64,000 nt of DNA from Camillea tinctor (lineage: Eukaryota > Ascomycota > Sordariomycetes > Xylariales > Xylariaceae), in the NCBI GenBank assembly GCA_022578605.1, contig MU394084.1:348668-412667 (forward strand), given 5' to 3'. A program made the position numbers and the translations under genes. Shown piece by piece: positions 13,134 through 24,347 of this stretch (its first letter is position 1; every line of letters starts with the position of its first letter). The notes below the pieces were generated by a model. The model saw only the letters and a list, made by a program, of their open reading frames with translations, was not told the origin of the DNA and searched no databases.

Positions 13134-14567
13134 ATGAATACCCGGCCTCCCATCGAGTCACCGAATGAGCATGCTGCGCTCTCGGTTGCATTCAACAATG
13201 ACGCAAGCCGCTTTACTGTCGGACTGGACTCCGGATTCTGCAGTATGATTTCTCCTGAGCCTAAGCCTAAACCTTTAAACCCTTTCTTTTTTTTCTTTTC
13301 TTTTTTTCTCTTCTTTTTTCTCTTAAAACTCATTAACTAATATATACTCATTTTGACAGTTTTCTTATCCAATACCTGTCAGATCCAGACAGTAAGAGGT
13401 AAGCTCACCTTAGATTATGGCATTCATACGCACATGACCTGATCTGACCTCTAATGTTAGTCTTCAATGCGGGCCTTGGCCTGGTCCAGATGATGGGCAA
13501 TGCCAACTACCTTGCTCTGGTCGGTGGTGGCCGCTCACCCAAATTCCCCCAGAACAAGGTTATCATCTGGGACGACAGCAAGGGGAAAGTAGCATTTGAA
13601 ATCGCCACTCTGACTGCGGTCCGCGGCGTCCAGATATCTAAAACCCGGGTGGTTGTGGTCCTGCAGAACAGTGTGCGCGTCTATGCCTTCGAGAAACCAC
13701 CGAAGCCTCTGGCTAAGTATGAGACGGCAGACAACCTCCTGGGTCTGTGCTGCTTAACCGACAAGTATCTGGTGTTCCCTGGTAGAACGTCAGGTCAGGT
13801 GCAGGTGGTGCAGCTCGCCACCGACAGTGTCAGTATCATCCCGGCGCACTCGTCGAGCTTGAGAGCGTTGCAGTTAAGTTCGGATGGGGAGCTACTCGCT
13901 ACAGCCAGTGAGAAGGTAAAGTTACTCCTTTTGTAAACTACATAGCCCTCTCCTCCTCCCATTGAGCCTAGTCGCTTACTTTTCTTTATTTTTATAGGGG
14001 ACGCTTATCCGCGTGTTCGCTACAGGCAGCTGCGCCAAAGTAGCAGAGCGAAGACGGGGCAGCGAGTCTGCTACCATATACTCGCTGCGTTTCAGCCCCT
14101 TGGGCAACATGCTCGCCTGCACCTCGGACAAGGGGAGCCTGCACATCTTCGACGTGCCCAGCACGCGGAGACCTACCTCGTCCTCGGCGCTGCGGTCAAC
14201 ACCATCGCACGCGCCCACCGCCAGCAGCTCCAGCACGGCCAGCGCCAACGCAGAGACGCGGAACCGCTGGGGCATCCTGAGCAACATCCCATTCGGCCCG
14301 TTCTCGGACGTGTACTCGTTCACGTCGACGCAGTTCGAGACGGGCGACGAGCCGCTCCTGCCCAGCAACCCGCGCGCCGCGGGAGACAGCCCCGTCCTCG
14401 GCACTAGTAGGCCGATCAAGGGCGTCATCGGCTGGCTCGACGAGAACAGCCTGCTCGTCGTGGGCGCCGGCCAGGACGCCCGGTGGGAGCGCTTCGTGCT
14501 CCGCGAGGGCGAGGACGGCCACCTGGTCATCGCCCGCGACGGCTGGAAACGATACCTAGGGAACTGA
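13134..14567 (+). CDS. HSV2: PROPPIN (Atg18/Hsv2/WIPI4-like WD-repeat phosphoinositide-binding protein)
   Basis: PROPPINs are seven-bladed propellers that bind PI3P and PI(3,5)P2 on autophagosomal and vacuolar membranes. Exons are 13134-13242, 13360-13398, 13461-13915 and 13998-14567, giving 390 residues; the second exon is only 39 bases and encodes IFLSNTCQIQTVR. Family blocks are ALSVAFNNDASRFTVGLDSGF at the N-terminus, GGGRSPKFPQNKVIIWDD, and ATIYSLRFSPLGNMLACTSDKGSLHIFDVP. The lipid-binding L/F-R-R-G motif appears as ERRRG at about 218-222, so the hydrophobic residue is Arg. A Ser/Thr-rich loop after about 255 matches the variable blade-6 loop. The compact length and IYSLRFSP region fit Hsv2/WIPI4 better than Atg18. 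The ATG at 13134 is preferred to an open extension upstream that is Arg/Glu repeat. Confidence 0.9.
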
Positions 14568-15254
14568 ACACTGACGAACTAACCTAGAGCAAAGGAGAAA
14601 AAGGGGGAGCACGAGGGAGGGAAGTAGGCCAAAAAAATTTATGCTGAAGGATGGATTACAGGACGGTTTAAGGACATGGTAAAAGACTTGAAAAAAAAAA
14701 GAGATGAGAGAAAATCACTTTGATATACCGGCATTTAGTGACCGGTGGAACAACAAGAGGCGGAAAAAAAGATACAAATGATTTGAAGATTTCCTTTTTT
14801 TTTCTTGTTTTGTCTCTCTGGTATAGGACACGGAGTATGGAAATTTCTTTTTTCTTTTTTTTTTCTCCCTCTCTTTTCATCCCAGTTTAGTACCGAGGGA
14901 GTTCACGGATATATTTGGTAGTGAGAGGCGTTCTACGGAAACCAAGAAAGGCGGCGGAATACAAATCAGATCAACTGTTTTTATTATTACTCCTTATTAT
15001 TATTGTTTTTTTTTGCATTTGAACGGACATGAGCCTAAGGTTGTGTGGCCGTCGTTATGATCGATGCAGCTTGTTTTTGTTTTCTTTACATGGTTTTAGG
15101 AGAAGGGTAGGTATATCTGCTTATTTTAAAGAAAGAGAAAAACGGTCATTGATACAAGAGAAGACAAGACGAGAGGGAAATACTGCTATGAGATGAAATC
15201 AAATCGAAATCTCTACACAATTTATTATCATTATTATTGAATTAACCTATCATC
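14568..15254. other. Convergent intergenic region
   Basis: This is the shared 3' flank of the PROPPIN and Ist3 genes. Only poly-A and poly-T runs and short TTA repeats are visible. Confidence 0.5.
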
Positions 15255-16377
15255 TCATACCGGTGACCGGCTCCTGCTTCTCCTTCTGCTCTTACTGCTC
15301 CTCCTCCTCCTATCATCACCGTCCTTCTTATCCCCTGCTTCGTCGTGGCGTGATCGCCTGTCCCGACCACCATCCCTATCCCCATCCCTATCGTCCCGAT
15401 GATCCCGCCTCCGCTCCCTATTCCTATCCCTATCCCGCCGCCTATCGCGGTCGTAATACTCGTCGTCGTCAGCGGCATTGCGGTGATGACGATGACTCCG
15501 CCTCTCGCGGTCCCGCGAACTGCCCCCTCTCCTCCTCGCCTCGGGCGTCTCGTCGCGGTCGCGATCCCGCCCGCGGCTGCTCTTATCTTTCGGGGTCTCG
15601 TCGCGGGCCGACCGCTTCTTGCTCTCGTCTTCGCTGTGGTCGCGTTTCGATGAGCGATGACTGCTCCGGTGGTGATGGTGGTGGTGGTGGTGTCGGTGGT
15701 TGTGCTTCTTGCGCAGCGCCTGCTCGACCTCCTTCTTCTTCTCCTCGACGAGGTAGGCCTTCATGGGGTCGTCTTCGTCGTGCTCCTCGATGAGGCGCGC
15801 CAGCTCCCGCTCCTCCTTGATCAGCGGCCTGCTGACTTCTTCCGCGTCTTCCTCTGCGCTCGCATCGCGCATCTCGACGTCGTCGCCCCCCCGCGCTTTC
15901 CGCTGCACGTCCTCCCACCCCACGCGGAACTCGTCCGGGTCCTCGTCGTCGCGCGGCTTGTACCGCGCGTGGTCGACGCGCAGAAGCCGCCCCGCTACCG
16001 TCGCGCCCCCCAGGTTGTCCACCGCCAGGTCGCAGCTGCGCTGGTCCTCGTACTTCAGCCACCCGAACCCTTTGCTGCGCCCCGTCTCCTTGTCCCGCGC
16101 CAGCTTCACGAACACCGGCTCCCCGAACTGCGAGAATATCGTGATCACGTCGCCTTCCGAGAGCTCGTAGGGCAGGCCCCCGAAGTTGACGAACGCCGTG
16201 TCGCGGTAGTCGGTGTGCCAGGAGGCTTCGGGGGGGCTGTGAGGGGAGGGGGAAAGGGGAGAAAGTTAGCTTATTGCTGGTGAGTTGGGAGGAGAGAGAG
16301 AGAGGAGGGATTGGGACTTACACTCCGTTCTCGATCTCGCGCTTGTTGAGCGCTTGGATGGCGCGTATCTGGTTCAT
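15255..16377 (-). CDS. IST3: Pre-mRNA splicing factor Ist3/RBMX2 (RES complex, RRM protein)
   Basis: Ist3/Snu17 (RBMX2 in animals) is the RRM subunit of the RES complex, which joins the activated spliceosome with Bud13 and Pml1. Exons are 16377-16322 and 16236-15255, giving 345 residues. The start MNQIRAIQALNKREIENGV and the junction VPPEASWHTDYRD are family hallmarks. The RRM spans about 32-110, with RNP2 TAFVNFGG at 32-39 and RNP1 KGFGWLKY at 74-81. Behind it lies a long low-complexity tail: acidic, then a His run near the middle, then Arg/Asp/Ser repeats ending RRRSRSRSPV. Only the N-terminal third is conserved in the family; the tail is much longer than in yeast Ist3. The simple-repeat DNA of the tail makes large antisense open frames that are shadows. 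Confidence 0.92.
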
Positions 16378-17604
16378 ATCGGCTTGCACATGTGGAATGG
16401 ATTCTTTCTTATAGGTGACTAATTGAACCGGTAGAGAAGGCTGTCGGAGACAGGAAATAAAAAAGAAAGCTAACAAGGATGTATATCGCGGGATGGGTTG
16501 CGTTGATGCAAGGCTGAAGAAAAAGAAGAAGGAAATTGAATTAGGTTAGTGATAACAGCTGATGATGATATGGGATGGAACTTTTAAGCTATCTAATCTC
16601 AGGGTCGGGCAAAAAGTAGATAACCCCTAAAAATTCCCTGGTACAAAGGCCCTTAAAAGTAATGCAGCACTGCGCTGTCACATTACAGAAGACGCAGGGG
16701 TGGTTTTCCCCTACTCCCCTACTGACATCCCCGGCCACTAAAAAGACAGCGCTGGGTAAAATGTCGGACAGCCACAAATGGTTTAGTGTAGTACATTAGG
16801 TAAGTTAGTTAACTCTGTTTTCCTTGCTACCAATCCCATCTCTCCATAGCATCCATGCAAGCTTTCATAAAGGGGAAGCACAACTCATTAAAAACCTTCT
16901 TAGGTAACCGACCTAAACCTAGTAAAGTTTACCTAAGGATTAAGCACTGGTGAAGTCTTTCCCGTTTCCTCTCAGTGCCATACAACTTCATTTTCATGCA
17001 ATTTCCATGCAACAATGTTGAAAGAAATCCCAATATCCACCTAACTTAAGAGATAGATTGGACCGAAACAAACCCTGCATTACCTGACACCCTCCCAATC
17101 TTTTTTGTTTCTGTTTTATTTTATTTCTTCTTTAGTTGTTGGGTAGATAGATAGGAAGAGACAAAGAGAGAGAGGGAAGAAGATAAGAGCTGAGCCGGGC
17201 TGAGCTTTGCTTCTTTACAGCTACCTACTATACTTTCAGCACTGCACAACAAGACAAGACAAGGCGATTTTTAAAATTATCTACACAGGTTACCGTTACC
17301 AGGTTAATCTGTTCGGAGAAATTCTGGCGATCGTCAACCAGTCCAGCATCTGAGCGCGTTTCCGTCACCCACCGCGTCCGAAGTATACTAACCTACGTAT
17401 ATCCCACCATCTTTCACTCTACAACTACCTACTCTACTCTCCCGCTCACGATTATCACGGTGACGATTACGACTACATCTACCGCTACGAGCACAACAGC
17501 TCCAGCTCCAGCTACAGCCACAGCTATAACTACGACCATCACCTCAAGCGCATCCAACCTAACTTCTTGGCTCCCCAAATGCTGCCAGACAGCCCGTGCC
17601 AACC
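16378..17604. other. Divergent intergenic region between Ist3 and dynein LIC genes
   Basis: No gene is supported. An ACA/GCT-rich, low-complexity leader at about 17455-17560 lies just upstream of the dynein light intermediate chain start and is open in another frame, but no ATG begins it. Confidence 0.5.
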
Positions 17605-19507
17605 ATGACGGCGAATTCAAACCGCTTCTCCACATACACCAGTACCTCTGTCGGCACCGGTTCAGAGGGAAAGAAAGATGAACAAAAGAAGGACATGTGG
17701 AGCTCTATGCTCGACAATGTCGCCAGTGGCAAGAGATTGCCCGAGAAGAACCTGCTGGTGCTAGGTATGCCGCGCGAACCGCAATACTTATACCTAGTTT
17801 TACTCTCTTCATCCGCCCCAGAGGCTGACCGGTAGCAGGAGGTTCGGTTGATTCACAGCGAGACTTTCTCGAGGCACTATCCAGCAACGAAGCACGGAGG
17901 AACCTCGATCGCCAGAAGGACAAGCTGCCCCCTATAGCCAACAGCTTCGCCCTGGGATATACCTATTACGATGTCTTGGACGCAGACCAGGAGGGTTCGT
18001 CTGCTGCCCGCCACCCCCTCAAGACGAGACCGCAAACGCTGACCCCATACTAGATATCTTGGCTCGAATCTCGCTCTATATGCTTAGCAGTCCTGCGCCC
18101 TCCTTTACATCTCTCGTCAAACCCCTTTTAACCCCTCAATCCATACCGAATACGTTAATAGTAATACTGCTCGACTGGTCACACCCCTGGCTCTGGATGC
18201 GACAACTGCGGGAATGGCTTTTACTCTTGCGGACCGTCATCATGTCGCTCAGCCCCGAATGCAAGGAGATGATGGAGGAGAACATGATTGGCTGGCGGGA
18301 TCGCGGCCGCACCGGTGGATCTGTCAACCTGGATGGCACCGGCGCCGTTGCTGCAGAGGGAGATGTTGCACTACCCCTCGGGCCCGGTGAATGGGAAGAT
18401 GCCCTTGGATTGCCACTCTGCGTGGTCTGCCAAAACGTGAGGTTTCCTACGTCGCCCCATCTCAGCTCCCCCCCCATATCGTACTAACTATCGGCTACTA
18501 GTCCGAGCGGATAGACTACCTAGAGAAAACGCAGTCATGGAAAGAAGAGAAGTTTGATCTTGTTCTCCAATACCTAAGAACTGCCATATTGAGGCGTAAG
18601 GCCAACTCAGCTTCAAGACTCAATTTGACTAGATTTGACTAACATGTCTCTCTATAGATGGTGCCTCTCTCATCTACACGACCCCTTCCATGGCTTCGCC
18701 CCTCCAGACCCTGATCCACGCTAGCCTGGGCATACATTCCCTTCTGAAACGGGCGCCTCTGAAGCATAATGTCATTGATCGCGACAAGATTGTTGTCCCG
18801 CCGAACTGGGATTCGTGGGGTAAGATTCGGGTACTGCGGGACGGATTCGATGTTGAGAGTGTCAGCGAGGGCTGGTCTATAGATATCGACCAGCCCTTCC
18901 CTATGCCCAAGTCTAATGGAATCCCCGTTGTAGGGACGGACCCCGAAGCTATACACGATGTGAATGAGGTAGTAGAACCCGAGGGCTCTGCTGTAGTGAT
19001 GTACGAGGAACAAGTACAGGACTCTAGTCTCGATGCGCTGCAATTGGCACGGGAAAACAGGGATACCAACAAGTTGGAAGTGCCCTCAGTCGACACTCAA
19101 GCCTTCCTCAGTAACCAACTTGAGCGTCTCGACCAGGCGAAGAAGACAGATGAAAAGCCCGGGAAGGAGAATACTAATACCTTTACGCAAGGAACAACAG
19201 ACGATATGATTAGTGACCATATAGGACCGGTGCAGTTCAACATGGGTGGTATTCAGGTGGACGCTGATGACATGGTACAGCGCTTGAAGGTAAGATACTG
19301 CTCTCTCTCCCCTTGGTCATCTCACAGTTGCTCATTCTAAATTAGGACCGCCAATCTTATGGACAAACACCTGAGCCTCTCATTATGGATGATGACTCTC
19401 AGGCTGATGAGCCCGGACCTCAAGTTGACACCGACACTTTGGCTAAGTTCTTTGGCAACCTAATGAATCGGAAACCCGCGGCGGGGGGCAACATAACGAA
19501 GACATGA
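17605..19507 (+). CDS. Cytoplasmic dynein light intermediate chain
   Basis: This subunit links the dynein heavy chain to cargo adaptors and supports nuclear positioning and vesicle transport in hyphae. Exons are 17605-17764, 17839-17994, 18054-18436, 18502-18595, 18658-19289 and 19346-19507, giving 528 residues; all junctions keep frame. A Ras-like fold begins with KNLLVLGGSVDSQRDFLEAL at about 48-67. The loop lacks the GKT of a working P-loop, as is usual in fungal forms. Further family blocks are LGYTYYDVLDADQEDILARI, LDWSHPWLWMRQLREW, GLPLCVVCQNSERIDYLE and a GASLIYTTPS strand, followed by PPNWDSWGKIRVLRDGF. The last ~100 residues are acidic and probably form the adaptor-binding, helical tail (MNRKPAAG near the end). 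The ATG at 17605 is the first in this frame with the usual N-terminus. Confidence 0.92.
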
Positions 19508-21815
19508 TTAGCTATTGTATAGCCACACAATGTTCAATCAACAAGAACCATTGACGCCGACTGAACCTGGTTCCGGTCCTGTACGCAGTCCAGTGTGACA
19601 AACAGTCCTTCGCAAAACTCGTGTCAAACGTGATATCAAACTGAAATGCAAAAGCCCCCTCGCACAATATACGCTGCACACATATGGACACACGGGCCCA
19701 AATAGATACTCGCTATGATTCACCCGGAAAGCAAGCCCAACCCCCCAGCCCCCAAAGATATGAACCAGTTTATTTTCATTTGTACATGATAATCCCCTGC
19801 ATTCGAGTCTTGAAAAACAGAGAAGTTAAGGAAGGAGAGACGTGACACTTTGAGAGCAAGGGACCAGACAAAGAGGTCTTACTGCATATCCATCTGCTTT
19901 TAACAGGAGGAGTTAAAACAACGCATACCACTTTCTTGGGAGAAGATAACTACTCCTTTTTGTTTCTTTTTCAACCTCTAGGACCATACAAAAAAAGAAG
20001 GGAGAAAGAGAAACACCTCCTTGACCCCTTTTCTTTTCCTTGGTGATCGTTTGACATTTTTGTCGTTATCCTTGTTATTCTACTGTACAAATTTCTAAGA
20101 CATCGGAGATTATGAATGAGAGAGAAGTAGAAGAGGAAAAAAAGGGACTAGAGCTTGTAAAATAAGAAAAAGAAAAAAGTTACTTTTTTAATCTTATTTA
20201 TGGTAGATACCCCCTCACCCCCCACCACAACCCCCCTTTTGAATGAGAAGGATATTTTGAAGATTTCTTGATTTGAGTGTTAATGAAAGTGAAGAAGTGA
20301 TGAAAACGAGGCGAATGGAAATAAGTCGCTAAGAGGGAGCATTGGATGAATAGGAAGACAGTGCTCTAGGGAATACATCGTGGGCTTAGTTGCTTTTGCT
20401 TGTAGGCAAGCATTTATTCTTCCGCGTGGATACATAATTACCTACCTACCTACCTGCTGGATATTATGAACAATTGTGTGATTAGGTCGTAAGATCCTAT
20501 GGGGTATTGTTGACTTAGATAGAACGACCCAGATGTAGGAGGGCAGGCAACCTGCGAGGTTAGTGTTCCTATCGATTAGGGAGGGTTACAAGCAGTAGGG
20601 TCGGGGTTACTGTCTTTTCACAATACGCACCCAAGGTATGATCTTGAACTTCTATTGCCCAGGCAGAGAGACATGTTTACCTCCTTATATCAGCGGCGTG
20701 TCTCATTACAGTCATTCCCTAAGCAAGATATATAACATTGTTAAGGATAGAGATATCACGCCGAACTAAACCCACCCACCCCCTTTCCTCAGCAACCTGC
20801 ATACCTACCTAGGTTATCTCGTTATTTCCCTCCCATGCAAGATTCTGGCCAATACTACGTCTGCACGACTCCTTAGCTAGTGATTAACTTCCCATACCCC
20901 CTGATCTCGATCACATCACCACACATAAAAACGAGAAGGACGAAAGCATCGTTGAAACCAAAAAAGCAAAAGGGTAAAAATTAGGTTATACCGACCCGAC
21001 TTGATATATTCCATCTCACGTTCCACCCTCCTATTCGCGTCTCACCTCTTCCCTCCCCAAGTTTTCACAGACCTTCTCTCCATTTCCTCGCCCCTATCTA
21101 TTCACCCCCCATCTAACCCCTAACCTCTATCGACCAGAGTCTATGTACAGACAGCATATAAAATGCCGAACACATAACACCTTAGAAACCAAGTCAGAGA
21201 AAAAAAACCTTTAAAACAAACAACAACAAAAAGAAAAAGAGCTCAAAAAGAAAGCAAGGGAAAGCAAAAAAAAGAGACCGTCAAGAAAAGATGTAAAAAT
21301 GTAAGAAGATAGCAAAAAACGCCTTCCGTTTTATTTCCTAAGGTATCAAATAGTAAAAATTTTAAATAATAAAATAAACCCCCAACCCTAACCCCTATCT
21401 TCTTACCCTATTCTTGATTTCTTTCCTTTCTTTCTTTCCTTTCTTTCTTCCTTCTCCTCTCCCCCTCCCTCTCCCTCTTCTATCCCCTTCTATCCCCTTA
21501 TTCCTTCTCTACGCTACTCTTCACTTTCACTCCTCTTTCCTATTCCCCACTCTTACAAATACCAAAATAATAAAGCGCGAATCGGATAAAAAAACCGTAG
21601 GCATATATCCCATCTACCTAGCAGGGAAGGGGAAAAAAAAAAGGGGGGGGAAGGGGGAGAGATATTTGTTAGAAACTAGTAACAGAAAGAGTGCAATCGT
21701 GGCCAGGCCGATAGATCGTCGGCTACTGAATGTAAAGATGACATGGCCATCCAACTTAACCTAGCTGCTACTCCTTTCTGCTTATTTTCTTTGCCAATTC
21801 TGCCACCGCGGCCCA
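19508..21815. other. Convergent intergenic region
   Basis: This 2.3 kb lies between two 3' ends. No gene is seen. It has an ACCTAGGT palindrome at 20807, A-rich stretches at 21200-21300 and a long CT tract at about 21412-21510. Confidence 0.55.
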
Positions 21816-24347
21816 CTATCCCATGGCAGCATATTGCGACGTGATCTCCGCCTTCGCATTTCCGATCTCGCGTAATTCGCGGCCGTTCTCCAATGACTTG
21901 AAGACAGCGGTCTTTCCCTCGCGGAGCTTAGCGCGGAGACTCGGGTCTCGCTTGTTGAGCCACGAGGATGCGCTGGCCTTGGGGTCGTGGTAGCGCAGCG
22001 TAAACAGGGAGGCCCGGGGACTAGTATGGAACGCGGCGAGCGCCTGGCGATTGCTGTTGTTATCTCCTACCGCGATCCAGTGGTGACCGCCTAGCTTCCA
22101 GGGTATAATGCCACATAGCAGCCCGGGGAACAGGTACGAGTGCTCGCCCATCTCGACACCGAAGGCATTGACGCTTTCTTTCGCAAGGTAGGTATACTTG
22201 CGGTCCGATAGCAGCGCGCCGAGCCGGAAGAGGTTCGACACTGACACGCTGTTGGTCGAGGGCTGCGATGTGTCCATGCCGTCCTTGACCCGGAACAGAG
22301 TGTATGGCGCATCCTGAGCAGTAGAGTAGAAGGCTCCGCATCTAGCGTTAGTCGTCCAGGGAGTGGTGGTAGGATGGTCGTAGAATAGGGCAATCTGGAT
22401 CGCCTGTAGCTCGTCGGCCCATTCGAGCCAGGACTCGTCGGCCGTCGTCTCGTAGAGCTCGATCAGACCTTCAATGAGGAATGCATAGTCCTCGGAGACC
22501 GCTTTGACATCGGAACGCCCGTCAGAGTATAACCGGTACAGGGTCTTGCTATGGCTATCCCAAAGCTCTTTCTTGATGAAGAGTGCCGCCCTCTTCGCAG
22601 CACCTAGATATCTCGCAGCTCGTCCACTCACATCGTGGCCGGTATGCAGCAGAGCGGCAGCTGTTCGTGACAAAGCTGCGATGGCCATGCCGTTATATGC
22701 CGTGACTATCTTCGTATCCACATCTGGTCGGGCGCGCTCCTTCTCCCGGCGCGACTTTAGCTTGGTTCTGGCCGATTCAATCCGTCTCTTGACTTCACGC
22801 TCCGAGATGCCTAGCTGGTTGCTAAGGCGGGCGTAATTTTTGGCAATACGTATGACGTTCTGGTTGAGGAATTCATCGTAGGGGTCATGCTCGTGGTCAA
22901 CGTTGCCGTGTTCTTGGACATCCCAATGGGCGGCAGCCACCTCGGCTTCTTGTTCATCCTGGACAGCGGTGTCGAATTCCTTCCGCGTCCATAAATAAAA
23001 GGCGCCATTGCGCATAATTCTCTCGCCGCGTTTATTGGAGGAGTGCGCGACCTCACTGGTATAAAATCCACCCTGGGGGGATAATAGTGTACCACCGGTG
23101 ATATAGTCGCCAACCTCGGTCACGACATCAGCAAACTCGGCATCAGGGGTGCCGTTTGATAAGAGCCAGGCATCCAGGAAAAGCCCTAAGAGTAAAGCAT
23201 TATCAATTAACATCTTCTCGAAAGAAGGTAAAGACCAGTCTCTAGTGATCGAATACCGATGGAATCCACCTCCGATATGGTCGTGGACTGCACCAGCAAC
23301 TATCCTACGCAGCGTATGCAAGCCCATGGTGAGGATATAGTTGCATTCTTCGGGCCCCACTACATCCTTGACCACCTTTGGGAATCGAGTAGCTCTTAGC
23401 ATTAGGGTGAGTTTTGACGGGGTGAGGAACTTGTCCTCCTGACCGAACCCTCCGAATACAGGATCGAATGTCCTAGTGATACGACTATACGCCTCCTCGA
23501 TCTGGTCCAAGTCAACATCACCCTGAACTTCGGCTGTATAGTCAACAACAATGGGATCGGATTCTTTGGGGGCCGGAGGTGGGCTGGCCGGCAGTAGACT
23601 ACCGGCCCCATGGTTCAGAGTGCCTTCGCCTGTAAATTGACGTAGCTCGTTCACCATTCTCTTCGCTTCGTCTCGAACACGAGATTCCTCATCGGCCCAT
23701 GAGGACTTCACCTTCTTGATGACGGTAAGCCAATCAAGAGGCTTTTCGGCTCCTTCGGCTTCAGGAACGGCGGAAATATCGTCGGCTTCGGGTGCGGCCC
23801 AGTAGGTCCCGCTGAAGACAGGTTCCAGGTCGGGGGTTAAGAAGACATTCAGGGGCCAGCCTCCATTGCCACTAAGAGACTGATTATAGCTCATGTACAG
23901 GCTATCTATATGAGGATATTCCTCGCGATCGACGAGGATGGGGACGAAGGTCTGGTTCAGGAGGGAAGAGACCTGGGGGTTGGAGAAGGTCTCTTGTCGG
24001 GCAAGGTGACAGTCTAGATTTCACGAGAAGCAGGTAGTTAGCCGGGACGAAGCTCGGGGGCACTGGGGAAGGGTGGAATGTGAAATGCGCGTACGGGGAG
24101 AAGCAAGGTATCCGATGCAGAGGAATATCAGCTTGTTCTCCGCCTTGGCCCGGCTGATGGCCTGCTGGTCTAGAGGCTGCCATGTGACGGGGCTATCCGA
24201 GTAAGCGCGTACGAATGGGCTTTTGCTATCTGCGGCTCGGTTTCTTAGGGGTGGGAGAGACGAGGCTTGGGGAGCTTGGGGAGGGTTTAGTTTGGGCTGG
24301 TTTGCGGTTCCGGGTCCCGGAGGCTGTTGTAACTGTGCGGACATCAT
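21816..24347 (-). CDS. SPATA20/YyaL-type protein (thioredoxin-like domain plus six-hairpin glycosidase-like domain)
   Basis: The family (DUF255; bacterial YyaL, animal SPATA20) joins an N-terminal thioredoxin-like fold to an (alpha/alpha)6 barrel; the biochemical role is unsettled. Exons are 24347-24095 and 24013-21816, giving 816 residues. The junction rebuilds IFLCIGYLASPHCHLARQETF. Clear family blocks follow: FVPILVDREEYPHIDSLYM, GGWPLNVFLTPDLEPVFSGTYW, FGGFGQEDKF, HDHIGGGFHRYSITRDWSLPSFEKM, TKIVTAYNGMAIAALSR and a Ser-rich NSVSVSNLFRL. In relatives the redox motif reads CHWCH; here the first Cys is Ser (83) and only Cys86 remains. No mitochondrial presequence is obvious, although the N-terminus is Pro/Gln-rich with no acidic residues for about 40 positions. 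A second ATG three bases in could also start the protein. Confidence 0.92.

Noticed and set aside
15263..16283. Long plus-strand open frames opposite Ist3
   Set aside because: They are antisense to the Arg/Asp/Ser repeat of the Ist3 tail and consist of Leu/Val or Ser/Arg runs without domain content.
21379..21395. Telomere-like CCCTAA sequence
   Set aside because: Only about one and a half units are present within a C/A-rich stretch; not an interstitial telomere.
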